Below are positions 1 to 7,959 of a DNA stretch of 28,456 bases, piece by piece. The translations under genes and the position numbers were made by a program. This DNA comes from Flemingiibacterium sp045634005 (GTDB lineage Bacteria; Bacillota; Clostridia; Oscillospirales; CAG-272): the NCBI GenBank assembly GCA_045634005.1, contig JAZQZL010000030.1, forward strand, positions 1 to 28,456. The letters are read 5' to 3'. Numbering within the stretch: the stretch's first letter is position 1; every line of letters begins with the position of its first letter. The notes below the pieces were generated by a model. The model ran no database searches. It was not told the origin of the DNA and saw only the letters and a list, made by a program, of their open reading frames with translations.

Positions 1-47
1 CCCCCCATACACGCCCGTGGGTTGTTGTACCCTCTGCCAAATCCGTG

Positions 48-88
48 TGCATCTAAATCGGCTTAACACGGCTTTGCATCTAAATCGG
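48..88. repeat. 14-bp direct repeat, two copies 27 bp apart
   Basis: The sequence TGCATCTAAATCGG occurs at 48-61 and again, identically, at 75-88. The copies lie just before a terminator that must belong to a gene left of the window, so they may be in its 3' untranslated region or at the end of a longer tandem array cut by the window edge. No coding region is visible in bases 1-102. Function unknown. Confidence 0.7.
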
Positions 89-102
89 ACACACATCCCA
101 AG

Positions 103-135
103 GCAGCACGCGAAAACGTGCTGCTTTCTTTATTT
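103..135 (+). terminator. Rho-independent terminator of the upstream unit
   Basis: The arms GCAGCACG (103-110) and CGTGCTGC (117-124) form a perfect 8-bp stem with a CGAAAA loop. A T-rich tract (TTTCTTTATTT) follows. It ends a plus-strand transcript that begins outside the window. Confidence 0.8.
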
Positions 136-144
136 AAAAACATC

Positions 145-173
145 TTGCAAATGTCGACAATATGTGATATAAT
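145..173 (+). promoter_or_regulatory. Sigma-A promoter for the TMEM164/YwaF-type gene
   Basis: A -35 TTGCAA (145-150) is separated by 17 bp from a -10 TATAAT (168-173) that is preceded by TGTGA, an extended -10. It lies about 40 bp upstream of the first gene's start codon. Confidence 0.7.
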
Positions 174-215
174 GTTTTCTGCAGTTTTATAATTCTGACT
201 TTTTGGGAGGACGGT

Positions 216-932
216 ATGTTTACCTCAGGACATTTTATCTGGCTCGGCGTGATTGCCGTTATGATCGCTCTCGCCTTGGTTTTGCTAAAAAATTTCAAGG
301 TTTCCAACCGCACCGTTGGAAAAGCAACTATGATAATTCTTATCATACTAAAGCTTTTCCATATGTCGCTGTCTATGAAGGCGTCAGAGTACGGCGGATA
401 CGTCTTAAATCAGACACAGCTTTCCTTCCACCTTTGCTCTATAATGATATACACGGTCATATTCACAAATATGATCAAAAATGAAAAGCTTATCGCAACC
501 TTAAAGAGCTTTATGGTTCCCTGTCTTTTTATCGGTGCGATGATGGCTCTTCTGATTCCTACCGAGGGCGTTGACCCCGCTACTCCGAGAGTATGGCAGT
601 ATATGCTCATTCACGGTACACTCGTATTTTACGGCATATACCTCGCGTTAGTTGAAAGGGTTAATATGTCATTTAAAGCGTATCTCAACAATCTTAAATT
701 GCTTCTTTGCGTAACGCTCGTTGCAACGCTTATGAACAGCGTGCTTGAAGAATACCAAACGAACTTCTTATTCCTTCGCGAGCCGCCGATGGAAAACCTG
801 CCGATACTCAACCTCGATAACGGCTGGTACGTCTATTTTATCTCACTTGCCGCCGTCGCGTGCATTCTGGTGCTTCTCATACATCTGCCGTTTATCATCA
901 CAGATGCAATCAAAAAGCGCCGCACAAAATAA
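216..932 (+). CDS. TMEM164/YwaF-type integral membrane protein (TIGR02206-like)
   Basis: This 238-residue protein is strongly hydrophobic. About six or seven membrane segments are visible, including residues 5-25, 42-60, 68-85, 98-115, 128-145, 160-178 and 208-230, with a basic C-terminal tail (KKRRTK). The pattern, including a polar patch around QLSFHLCS in the second or third segment, resembles the YwaF/TIGR02206 family of bacterial TMEM164-like membrane proteins, whose biochemical role in bacteria is not established. The start is fixed by GGGAGG seven bases upstream. It has its own promoter and terminator and is probably monocistronic. Seen: topology and the RBS. Inferred: family membership, from the general pattern only. 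Confidence 0.65.
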   Translation: MFTSGHFIWLGVIAVMIALALVLLKNFKVSNRTVGKATMIILIILKLFHMSLSMKASEYGGYVLNQTQLSFHLCSIMIYTVIFTNMIKNEKLIATLKSFMVPCLFIGAMMALLIPTEGVDPATPRVWQYMLIHGTLVFYGIYLALVERVNMSFKAYLNNLKLLLCVTLVATLMNSVLEEYQTNFLFLREPPMENLPILNLDNGWYVYFISLAAVACILVLLIHLPFIITDAIKKRRTK

Positions 933-936
933 CGCC

Positions 937-969
937 AAAGGCACTCCAAACGGAGTGCCTTTCTTTTTT
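937..969 (+). terminator. Terminator between the convergent TMEM164-type and GH29 genes
   Basis: AAAGGCACTCC (937-947) and GGAGTGCCTTT (52-62 of the same block, 952-962) form an 11-bp perfect stem with an AAAC loop, followed by TTCTTTTTT-like T-rich sequence on the plus strand. It lies five bases after the TAA at 932 and touches the stop of the opposing GH29 gene, so it may also limit minus-strand readthrough. Confidence 0.85.
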
Positions 970-2197
970 AAACCTCTATTCTTGCAACCTTGACAACGAT
1001 GTTGTTGCCGTAACGTTGCTTGTCGTAGCACACGGTAACCTTGTCGCCGTCCTGAACGAAATCAACGTCCTCCTCGTTGTCGAGCCACTTAATGGATTTG
1101 ATCTTCTTGTAGAGCACGAATCTGGCTGTGTAATCGTCCATTTCCATACGCTGAACAACGTTTATGCTGCCGCCCATCGGGATGTCGTGAACGAAGAGAT
1201 AATAGTTGTCGCCGTTCTGAAGTATGAAGTCCTTTTCCTTGCCCTCGATTTCGATTCCAGTAGGACGCGGCAGGTAAAGCGCTTCCTTGTTGATATCTAC
1301 CCACTCGCCGAATCCGGAGAGCATGCCGTAGTCGAGCGGACGGATGCTTCCATCCCCCCTCGGTCCGACGTTGAGAAGGAAGTTCGATCCGTTGCGTCTG
1401 CACACGCAGAAGTCGTTTATGATTTCAATAAGCGACTTGTACCTGAAATCGTTCTTGGCGTATCCCCACTCGGTGCCAAATATCTGACACATCTCACTTG
1501 CAATGTATTTAGGCGAGGTTTCAAGATTGATCGGTTCAGGTCTGCCTCGCTCGAAGGTAACCGAGTCAAGCTCGATGTGACCGAGTGCTCCGAGTGCACT
1601 GAGGCCGGTATTGTTTATGATCATCGCCTCGGGCTGATGAGCACGTATCGTTGCATACAGCGCATCCTCTTCCCAATCTTCGTCGGGCTTGTCCCACATA
1701 CCGTCGAACCAAAGTCCGCCGATCTCGCCGTAATTCGTGCAAAGGATCTCAACACTGCGGCGGAGATAGCGAAGATACGCCGGGAAATCCGTCTTATACG
1801 TCGGCTCACGCCAGTCGAGGAGCGTGTGATAAAAGAACGGGATTATCCCCTGTCTGCGGCAGGCATCAACGAACTCGCGAACAAGGTCACGTCCGGGCCC
1901 TCTGTGTACAGCATCGTAATCGTTGAGTCCGCAGGTGTCGTACAGCGAAAAGCCGTCGTGATGACGTGTGGTAAGAGTTATGTATTTGCAGCCGCCGGCC
2001 TTTGCAGCCGCGACAAGATTATCCGCCCAATCCGGCGTCGGATCAAACTTATCGGCAAACTGCTCATACTCCTCGTGAGATATGCCGCAGTTATTAAGCG
2101 CCCATTCACCGCGTGCAAAAACGCTGTAGCTTCCGAAGTGTACAAACATACCGAGTCCGAGCTTTTCAAATCTCTTAATGTATTCCTTGACTATCAT
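968..2197 (-). CDS. Alpha-L-fucosidase-like glycoside hydrolase (GH29)
   Basis: This 409-residue enzyme is predicted to remove alpha-L-fucose from the ends of oligosaccharides by a retaining mechanism. Seen: the N-terminal MFVHFGSYS motif (residues 17-25), the TTRHHDGFSLYD motif (about 76-87), and GGLWFDG (160-166), whose Asp165 matches the conserved GH29 nucleophile. The rest of the TIM barrel is followed by a short beta-rich C-terminus (about residues 325-409). The start is the ATG with AGGAGGG eight bases upstream; a longer reading from 2290 has no RBS and an unlikely N-terminus. There is no signal peptide, so it should act in the cytoplasm on imported sugars. It has its own promoter and sits next to a GH78-like enzyme. 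GH29 also contains broader fucosidases, so the exact linkage is unknown. Confidence 0.88.
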   Translation of the reverse strand: MIVKEYIKRFEKLGLGMFVHFGSYSVFARGEWALNNCGISHEEYEQFADKFDPTPDWADNLVAAAKAGGCKYITLTTRHHDGFSLYDTCGLNDYDAVHRGPGRDLVREFVDACRRQGIIPFFYHTLLDWREPTYKTDFPAYLRYLRRSVEILCTNYGEIGGLWFDGMWDKPDEDWEEDALYATIRAHQPEAMIINNTGLSALGALGHIELDSVTFERGRPEPINLETSPKYIASEMCQIFGTEWGYAKNDFRYKSLIEIINDFCVCRRNGSNFLLNVGPRGDGSIRPLDYGMLSGFGEWVDINKEALYLPRPTGIEIEGKEKDFILQNGDNYYLFVHDIPMGGSINVVQRMEMDDYTARFVLYKKIKSIKWLDNEEDVDFVQDGDKVTVCYDKQRYGNNIVVKVARIEV

Positions 2198-2230
2198 AGA
2201 CAGCCCTCCTTGAAATATAAGTGTAATTCT

Positions 2231-2259
2231 ATTATAATCTACCGCAAAGCAAATTTCAA
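2231..2259 (-). promoter_or_regulatory. Promoter of the GH29 gene
   Basis: On the minus strand, TTGAAA (2259-2254) is followed after 17 bp by a perfect TATAAT (2236-2231). The -10 lies 34 bp upstream of the GH29 start codon. Confidence 0.7.
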
Positions 2260-2340
2260 GCGATTTCAAAAACCGAAGCGATTTTTCCATAAATTGTACT
2301 CTTTTTTACATTATTTCGCCGCTCTTGCGGTACGCCTGAA

Positions 2341-2373
2341 CAGTAAAATCGCTCGGCAAAAATTGCCGAGCGA
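2341..2373 (-). terminator. Terminator of the GH78-like gene
   Basis: Arms TCGCTCGGCAA and TTGCCGAGCGA pair over 11 bp around an AAA loop (49-73 of the 2300 block, i.e. 2349-2373). On the minus strand the stem is followed by a short T-rich stretch (TTTTAC). It sits six bases beyond the stop codon of the gene ending at 2379. Confidence 0.85.
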
Positions 2374-2378
2374 CCGTT

Positions 2379-4472
2379 TTATTTTCGCACTAAAAGTCCG
2401 AGATCGTCCATCCAGCAGATGACGTGTGCGGCGAAGCAGTGATTGCAGCTTGCCGAGGTGTCGATCTTCTCCCAAAGCGTGCCCGTGCGCTCTGCCATAT
2501 ATGAGAAGTAGCCCTTGATGTCACCGTAAAGCTTATCGCTGTATCCGTAGCGATTCAAGAGATCAAGGCGAAGAAAGTTGCCGATAAACGCATTTGCAGG
2601 CCAGATTTCGGGGTATAAGCCCTTCTCGGCTCTGTCGTATCCGAACTCGTTTATAAGCGTGCTCCAGAGCCACGGACGGCTCTCGGGCGTTGCCACGTCG
2701 CACGCGAACGCGTAATACTGACACGACTCTGTGCGCTCGCCCGACAAAACGAGCTTGCCGTCAACGCGGTACGCGTTGTCGCAGTAGAAGCCCGACTCTG
2801 TCATCGAAAGCTCGTTTATAGCCTCGCGTATCTTCGCCGCCTTCTCGGTGAGTGAGCTGTCAGCGTAAAGCGCTCCGAGGTCGGATAGCAGCCGCGCGTA
2901 AAGCATATTCGAAACGAAGGACACGTCCTGAACGAATTTGTTTGACATCGACCACTCGACAAACACCCACGACTCAAGTTTTTCAAGCAGTCCGTATTCG
3001 TTCTCGAACGGCTTAAAATAGTCGAGAAGCGCGTACATCTTACCCTTGCACGCGTCGATAAACTCTCGCTCGCCCGTCCGCGTGAGATATTCGCGAAGCT
3101 CCACTCCAAACCACATCGCCCAGTTAGGTATAAATCTGCCCGAAGAATGTGCCGCGGGATAGCACATCGGAAGCATTCCCTTCGGAAGGCCTTCAAAGCT
3201 GTCGGGAAGCATATAATTCTCTAAAAATGCGCGTTCAAGCGCCGCCTTGCCCGTCAGCGTGTATTCAACACGAGCGGAGAAAAAGCTGTCGCAAAGCCAG
3301 CCTGCACGCTCGCGAGAGGGACAGTCCATATAAATGTCCACCGCATTCGCGCGGAAGGTTTCGATCGCCGCATCGAATATCTCGCGCATCACCGCATCGT
3401 CGCCCTTAAAGCGAACGCCTATTTCGCTCATCGGGAACGCGATATGATGAAGCCGTAGTCCCGTTACGCGCACGTTTGCGCCGCGCGCCATAAGACGCGC
3501 GTACTTCATCGTATTCGGCATCGCGCAAAGCAGGTGATGGCGTCCACACTTTGCGATTACGGTAACAACATTGTTGACGATAAGACGCGAAAAAGTGACG
3601 TGTCCGTCCTTTAAAATCTCGTCGAACATAATATAAAGCTCGCCGTCTGCATCCGCTTCTATATCAAGCTCGAAAATGCCCGTCGTGTTGCGTGAAAATT
3701 CAACGTCGGCGTACGTGTAGGGCGCGAGCGTTATATCGTCGGCGGCCTCGCTTACGCTTACCTGCTTTTGCGCTGTCAGCTTGCTGACCGCATCGCTCGA
3801 GTCGTACTCTGCCTTTGCATCTGCCGCATAAGTGCTCTCGCACGCCACAAGCTCGCCGCGGTGAATTACGGACACGGGATATTCGATCTCCCCGTCGCCG
3901 TACGGCACGTCGCGGCAGATAAACCGCCCTGCCTTCGCCTCCTCTACCTCTATGGGTACAGCGGCGGTATCCGCGCCGCGCTCGTAATCAAACGAGCACG
4001 CGTCAAGGCGATAGGTTTCAACGAACGTGCGCTGTGCCGAATATTTCTGCACACGCTCAACGCGCTCTGTGACGCGGTATGCTGAAAATCCTTCAGCGCC
4101 CGTCGCGGCAACGACCTCTCCGCCGACGGTGATCTCGGCACAGAGAAAGCCGGGCTGATTTAAGTATTCGTATGAGCTTTTATTATAGCTCGCAACGCGA
4201 AGTGCAACTCGGTTATTATCCTTCGTGAGATATTTCGTAATATCGTACTCGTCCACGCGAAAATAGCCGTGGGCGCAGCGTGCAGGTCCGTGAGCGACGA
4301 ATACGCCGTTGACGGTAAGTATAAACTCACACGAAGCCGCGGCGGCAACACTGACGGATCTTTCGCCGTTTGGTACGTCTGCCGCAAAGCATAGCGTGCG
4401 GTTTTGTATATATGCGCTGCCCTTTTCCCACACGGGTATCGCGGCGCGGAAGGTATAGTCGTTAGCGGTCAT
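2379..4472 (-). CDS. Alpha-L-rhamnosidase-like enzyme (GH78)
   Basis: This 697-residue protein is predicted to hydrolyse terminal alpha-L-rhamnose. Seen: an N-terminal beta-sandwich region (residues 1-250) with a VNGVFVAHGPA segment (54-64) typical of rhamnosidase accessory domains, a second beta-rich region (250-350), then an (alpha/alpha)6-type catalytic region. The catalytic region contains DCPSRERAGW (383-392), the GH78 signature whose Glu388 corresponds to the general acid. The closing segment NHCFAAHVICWM and the long aromatic-rich helices also fit. The ATG at 4472 has AGGAGG upstream; an extension from 4529 reads into the promoter. No signal peptide is seen, so it should be cytoplasmic. 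It is shorter than many GH78 enzymes, and the substrate sugar is not proven. It is divergent from the amidohydrolase gene. Confidence 0.82.
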   Translation of the reverse strand: MTANDYTFRAAIPVWEKGSAYIQNRTLCFAADVPNGERSVSVAAAASCEFILTVNGVFVAHGPARCAHGYFRVDEYDITKYLTKDNNRVALRVASYNKSSYEYLNQPGFLCAEITVGGEVVAATGAEGFSAYRVTERVERVQKYSAQRTFVETYRLDACSFDYERGADTAAVPIEVEEAKAGRFICRDVPYGDGEIEYPVSVIHRGELVACESTYAADAKAEYDSSDAVSKLTAQKQVSVSEAADDITLAPYTYADVEFSRNTTGIFELDIEADADGELYIMFDEILKDGHVTFSRLIVNNVVTVIAKCGRHHLLCAMPNTMKYARLMARGANVRVTGLRLHHIAFPMSEIGVRFKGDDAVMREIFDAAIETFRANAVDIYMDCPSRERAGWLCDSFFSARVEYTLTGKAALERAFLENYMLPDSFEGLPKGMLPMCYPAAHSSGRFIPNWAMWFGVELREYLTRTGEREFIDACKGKMYALLDYFKPFENEYGLLEKLESWVFVEWSMSNKFVQDVSFVSNMLYARLLSDLGALYADSSLTEKAAKIREAINELSMTESGFYCDNAYRVDGKLVLSGERTESCQYYAFACDVATPESRPWLWSTLINEFGYDRAEKGLYPEIWPANAFIGNFLRLDLLNRYGYSDKLYGDIKGYFSYMAERTGTLWEKIDTSASCNHCFAAHVICWMDDLGLLVRK

Positions 4473-4517
4473 TTTTTGCCTCCTTTTCGGTGCAAAAATA
4501 TACTTGTTTGTGCCCAT

Positions 4518-4546
4518 ATTATACCACAATAACGGCTATTTTTCAA
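4518..4546 (-). promoter_or_regulatory. Promoter of the GH78-like gene
   Basis: On the minus strand, TTGAAA (4546-4541), a 17-bp spacer and TATAAT (4523-4518) preceded by TTGTGG (extended -10). It lies 46 bp upstream of the start codon. Confidence 0.75.
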
Positions 4547-4594
4547 TAGCTTTCAAAGCGAAAAAATTTCAGTAAAATTATTTCTGAAAAGCTC

Positions 4595-4622
4595 TTGACT
4601 TTGCACCAAAAATATGTATAAT
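4595..4622 (+). promoter_or_regulatory. Promoter of the amidohydrolase gene
   Basis: TTGACT (4595-4600), a 16-bp spacer and a perfect TATAAT (4617-4622). It points away from the GH78 promoter, so the roughly 200-bp gap holds two divergent promoters. Confidence 0.75.
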
Positions 4623-4676
4623 GGTAGTAGTGGAAAATACTCCGCTTATATTATTTAGTCTATGGAGGGCATTACT

Positions 4677-5573
4677 ATGTTTATAGACATTCACGCGCAC
4701 GCATTCCGTATACGCTCCACCGGTGCACCCTGCTTTTGTACTACAGAGGATCTCTTGAAGGCTTTTGACCGCCTCAAGATCGATATGGGTGTAGTGCTTC
4801 CCGTAGTTAACCCCGAGTGCTATGCAGTACAGTCGGTTGAGGACGTCATCGAAATGGCGCAAAATCACCCCGACCGCATCATCCCCTACTGCAACGTTGA
4901 CCCTCGCCTTCGCAGCAACTCCGACGTCGGCGATATTGAAACCGTCCTCAATAGATACAAGGCGGCAGGCTGTAAGGGTATCGGTGAAGTAATGCCTAAC
5001 CTCGCAGTACTTGATCCCAAGGTTCAGAACCTTTTCCGTGCTGCTGAAAAGGTTGGAATGCCGGTCGTTTACGACGGCTCTGTTCAGCTTGGTCTCGGCT
5101 TCGGTCTTTACGACGATCCCGGACTCCCCCAGCTCGAGCATACTCTCGTTTCTTACCCCGACCTTATAATCTTCGGTCACGGTCCCGCGTTCTGGAGCGA
5201 GCTTGGAAAGCTCTCCACGCCCGGTGAGAGAGGATGCCCCTACAACCGCTTCAAGGGTCAGCGACTCCTTCTTCCCAGAGGTCCTATCGAGGAAGAAGGC
5301 GTAATGCCCAAGCTTCTCCGCCGTTATCCCAATCTTATGGCAGACTTCTCCGACTGCACCGCATACAATGCGATCACCCGCGACGAGGAGTTCGGTCCTC
5401 GCTTCCTCTCCGAGTTTGAGGACAGAGTGTTCTACGGCACCGACATTATGGGCGTAAATATGGAGGTTCCGCTCGGCGACACGCTCATTTCCTGGAAAGA
5501 GCAAGGCAAGATCAGCGAAACTACCTTCAAGAAGATTGCTTGCCGGAACGCAGAAAAGCTTCTCGGACTTTAA
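4677..5573 (+). CDS. Amidohydrolase-2 family TIM-barrel metal hydrolase or decarboxylase
   Basis: This 298-residue protein belongs by appearance to the amidohydrolase_2 (PF04909) group, metal-dependent TIM-barrel hydrolases, lactonases and decarboxylases. Seen: HAH at residues 6-8, IIFGHGP with His168, and FYGTD with Asp256, the positions of usual metal or catalytic ligands. The segment PVVYDGS (129-135) sits where many relatives have an extra histidine, so the metal site may be reduced. The start chosen is the ATG at 4677, because GGAGGG lies seven bases upstream; the earlier ATG at 4662 overlaps that RBS. It has its own promoter and a terminator. Its neighbours suggest sugar-acid or lactone metabolism, but this is only context. 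The substrate is unknown. Confidence 0.8.
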   Translation: MFIDIHAHAFRIRSTGAPCFCTTEDLLKAFDRLKIDMGVVLPVVNPECYAVQSVEDVIEMAQNHPDRIIPYCNVDPRLRSNSDVGDIETVLNRYKAAGCKGIGEVMPNLAVLDPKVQNLFRAAEKVGMPVVYDGSVQLGLGFGLYDDPGLPQLEHTLVSYPDLIIFGHGPAFWSELGKLSTPGERGCPYNRFKGQRLLLPRGPIEEEGVMPKLLRRYPNLMADFSDCTAYNAITRDEEFGPRFLSEFEDRVFYGTDIMGVNMEVPLGDTLISWKEQGKISETTFKKIACRNAEKLLGL

Positions 5574-5580
5574 TCTACAT

Positions 5581-5617
5581 AAAAAATCAGATGCCGTACG
5601 GCATCGGATTTTTGTTT
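5581..5617. terminator. Bidirectional terminator
   Basis: The palindrome GATGCC-GTAC-GGCATC is flanked by an A run on the left and a T run on the right (AAAAAATC ... GGATTTTTG). It can therefore terminate both the plus-strand amidohydrolase transcript and the minus-strand transcript of the small gene at 5618. Confidence 0.85.
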
Positions 5618-5866
5618 TTACTTCTTAAACTTCGAGAAAAGACCGCCGAGAGCGTGCTTAACGTCGTCCACCTTGTCGGCAATATCGCCTGCCGCGATCT
5701 TTGCCTTTACGCCGTCGATAACCTTGTTCACGATATCGTCGGGAAGGTCAACGCCAAGCACCTTCTCAAGCACCTTAACGGGCTCGGTCTTGAACTCTTT
5801 CAAAAGTGCGGGATCGCTCTTTAATTTAGCGACCACTTCTTCGATTTTTTCCTTGATCTGGTCCAT
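5618..5866 (-). CDS. Small protein with NHLP/Nif11-leader-like sequence
   Basis: This 82-residue acidic/basic helical protein is led by GGAGG at 5875-5879 and its own promoter, so it is very likely expressed. Residues 15-50 read as KLKSDPALLKEF followed by VKVLEKVLGVDLPDD, a pattern resembling nitrile-hydratase-like (NHLP) or Nif11-type leader peptides of RiPP precursors (a DP motif, then a Gly-hydrophobic-acid-Leu-Pro turn). A Gly-Gly occurs near the C-terminus (HALGG), followed by seven residues, three of them lysine. No RiPP-modifying enzyme or peptidase-ABC exporter lies nearby. It may instead be a free-standing small helical protein of unknown role. The resemblance is by eye only. Confidence 0.7.
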   Translation of the reverse strand: MDQIKEKIEEVVAKLKSDPALLKEFKTEPVKVLEKVLGVDLPDDIVNKVIDGVKAKIAAGDIADKVDDVKHALGGLFSKFKK

Positions 5867-5901
5867 TTTTATTTCCTCCGTTATATAAATTTTTCACTTT
5901 G

Positions 5902-5930
5902 ATTATATCACAGAAAATCCGCCGTTTCAA
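5902..5930 (-). promoter_or_regulatory. Promoter of the small NHLP-like gene
   Basis: On the minus strand, TTGAAA (5930-5925), a 17-bp spacer and TATAAT (5907-5902) with TGTGA before it. It lies 36 bp upstream of the start codon, so the gene is transcribed separately from the operon to its right. Confidence 0.75.
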
Positions 5931-5973
5931 GAATATTCCTGAACTTTCAGCTCACATTCACAAAATCGACACA

Positions 5974-6966
5974 TTAAAGCTTTTTCATCATCTCACGGTA
6001 AAGATTGTCCGCATAAAGGCACATACCGAGATCATTCGGGTGGAGTCCGTCCGTGAAGAAATCGTGAGTGTGCGGCATAAGCCTGCCGCCGTCGATGACG
6101 GTAACGTTTGCAAGATCCTTGCAGTTTTCCTCGATTATTCCCTTCACCTCGGTGACGTAGCCGCCGAATTTTTTCATAAATCTCGGCTCGTCGGCGCGGT
6201 CACGCCACAGTGGAGTTATAGCAAATATTTTCGCATTCGGGAACTTTTCGGAAAGCTTTAAGAGAAAATCGCGGCTTCTTCTCTCGACTGTCGAGCGCTT
6301 GTGACGCGCCCAGTCGTTCGTGCCGTACGCTACGGTGATAATGTCGGGCTTTATCGGCTCGTCGAGCGTGAGAAGCTCGGGGAAAAAGCGGTCGCCGCCG
6401 ATAGCCTTGTTGTATATATCCGCGTCGAGCATACGCGCAAGCTTCACCGAATACGCGAGCGACGGATACTGCGCAAAATAGCCGTGTGTTATCGAGTCGC
6501 CATATGCGAGCAGTGTGCGCGAACGCTTCGCGGGTGAATACGACGCACCGTCATCAAGGCACACGTTCGACAAATATACCTGCTTGGTCCACGGTAAATA
6601 CACCTCAACGTGCTTCACCCCCTCGCCAAGCTCGAGTGAAACGTACTTGTCCGCATCGCCCTCAACGATTCCGAAATGGTCGTGCATCACGCCGTCAATG
6701 TAAAGATCAAAGCGTGCCATACCGCCCGTCGGGCACTCGTCAACGCGCACCGCGTACTCGAACGAAAGCGTTTTCGAGTCGGTAAGAAGCGAGAGGCGTA
6801 CGCCTGCCGCGGAGTTCGTTTTCTTTAGATAAGTGTTGTCGCGGTATATCGCGTAATACTCGCTCTGCTCTTTCGTAAAGCGCCTGAAGGCAAAGCCAAG
6901 CTCACATTCAACCACGTCAACTGCGCCGACGGTTATTTTTTTTATTTGTTCAAGTGTCAGCTTCAT
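5974..6966 (-). CDS. SGNH/GDSL hydrolase with N-terminal beta domain (second tandem copy)
   Basis: This 330-residue protein is a predicted carbohydrate or small-molecule esterase. Residues 1-145 form a beta-rich domain, followed by an SGNH fold: AYGDSITHG (154-162, nucleophile Ser158), AIGGDRF (188-194), VAYGTND (212-218) and DGLHPND (306-312, catalytic Asp306 and His309). The layout resembles CE2-like or acetylxylan-esterase-like enzymes with a jelly-roll in front. The ATG at 6966 has a GGGGGA sequence upstream; an upstream TTG in frame is less likely. No signal peptide. It is the last gene of a five-gene operon and is paralogous to the gene before it, 15 bases away. The removed acyl group is unknown. 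Confidence 0.85.
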   Translation of the reverse strand: MKLTLEQIKKITVGAVDVVECELGFAFRRFTKEQSEYYAIYRDNTYLKKTNSAAGVRLSLLTDSKTLSFEYAVRVDECPTGGMARFDLYIDGVMHDHFGIVEGDADKYVSLELGEGVKHVEVYLPWTKQVYLSNVCLDDGASYSPAKRSRTLLAYGDSITHGYFAQYPSLAYSVKLARMLDADIYNKAIGGDRFFPELLTLDEPIKPDIITVAYGTNDWARHKRSTVERRSRDFLLKLSEKFPNAKIFAITPLWRDRADEPRFMKKFGGYVTEVKGIIEENCKDLANVTVIDGGRLMPHTHDFFTDGLHPNDLGMCLYADNLYREMMKKL

Positions 6967-6981
6967 AGTCAATCCCCCGTC

Positions 6982-7959
6982 TTATATGTATTTTTTTATT
7001 TCGTCAAAAAGTGATTGTGCGTATATTTTCATCGCATTATCTCTCGGGTGAAGTCCGTCGTTGTAAAGTGAGGGATCGTGCGGCATAAAGTTCCAGCCGT
7101 TTAACAGAGTCACATTTTTAAGCCCTTCACAGCTCGCCTTTATCACAACGTGAACGTCGCTCGCAGGTCCGTCAAACTTCGGTGCACCGAAGTTTTTCGC
7201 GCGCCATATCGGCGAGATGACGAATATCTTTGCATCGGGATACTTTTCCGATATACGGGTGAGAAAATCGCGGCTGCGGCGCGCCACCGTTTCGCGGCTG
7301 TGTGTCCACCAATCGTTCGTGCCGTATGCAACTGTGACGATATCGGGCTTTATCTGTTCCTCGTGCACAAGCAGCTCGGGGAAAAATCTGTCGCCCGAAA
7401 CCGCCTTGTTATATGCGTCCGCATCGAGCATCTTCGCAGCAAGCGCGACGTACGAGTTAGACGGCAGCTGTGCGCTGATTCCGTGAGTTATCGAGTCGCC
7501 GTAGCTTATCATAGTTTTAGAGCGCTTCACGGGCGTGAGCGTCGCGCCGTCGTCAAGCGTTACGTCAGACAGCGACACCGACTTCTGCCACGGAAGATAC
7601 AGGTCGACTGTGTTCACTCCCTCGGGAAGCGTCACACAAGCGTCTGCACCGACCTGCTGCAGGTCAAGCGCAAAAAAGTCCGCGTGCTCGCCGTTCACGT
7701 GCACCTCAACGAATGCAATTCCGAGGGTGAAATCGTTAGTGTGGCTGTATTTGAACGAAAGGCTGTTTGAATCCGTTTCAAAGGACAAGCGTATTCCTGC
7801 AGACGTGAGCGCGCGCTTGAGAAACTCCTCGCTGCGGTATTCAGCGTAGCAGCGGTACTGCTCCTCGGTGAAACGGTCGAACACGAACTCGCCGTCCATT
7901 TCACGAACGTTTACCGCACCAACCGTAATATCTTTGATTTTCTGTAAATCAAGCTTCAT
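6982..7959 (-). CDS. SGNH/GDSL hydrolase with N-terminal beta domain (first tandem copy)
   Basis: This 325-residue paralogue of the adjacent SGNH gene shares its whole length and begins almost identically (MKLDLQKIKDITVGAVNV). Seen: SYGDSITHG (nucleophile Ser156), AVSGDRF (186-192), VAYGTND (210-216) and NDGLHPRDN (catalytic Asp301 and His304). The N-terminal beta-rich domain covers residues 1-143. Its start codon overlaps the stop of the upstream DMT transporter by four bases (ATGA), so the two are translationally coupled. Cytoplasmic, since no signal peptide is present. Both copies keep all four SGNH blocks, so both should be active, probably on related but different esters. The substrate is not known. 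Confidence 0.85.
   Translation of the reverse strand: MKLDLQKIKDITVGAVNVREMDGEFVFDRFTEEQYRCYAEYRSEEFLKRALTSAGIRLSFETDSNSLSFKYSHTNDFTLGIAFVEVHVNGEHADFFALDLQQVGADACVTLPEGVNTVDLYLPWQKSVSLSDVTLDDGATLTPVKRSKTMISYGDSITHGISAQLPSNSYVALAAKMLDADAYNKAVSGDRFFPELLVHEEQIKPDIVTVAYGTNDWWTHSRETVARRSRDFLTRISEKYPDAKIFVISPIWRAKNFGAPKFDGPASDVHVVIKASCEGLKNVTLLNGWNFMPHDPSLYNDGLHPRDNAMKIYAQSLFDEIKKYI

Noticed and set aside
860..2422. A 520-codon open frame on the plus strand
   Set aside because: It runs antisense through the GH29 gene, whose RBS, promoter and catalytic motifs are clear. It has no RBS and no recognisable protein pattern.
4578..5504. A 308-codon open frame on the minus strand
   Set aside because: It is antisense to the amidohydrolase, without an RBS or promoter, and its translation has no family features.
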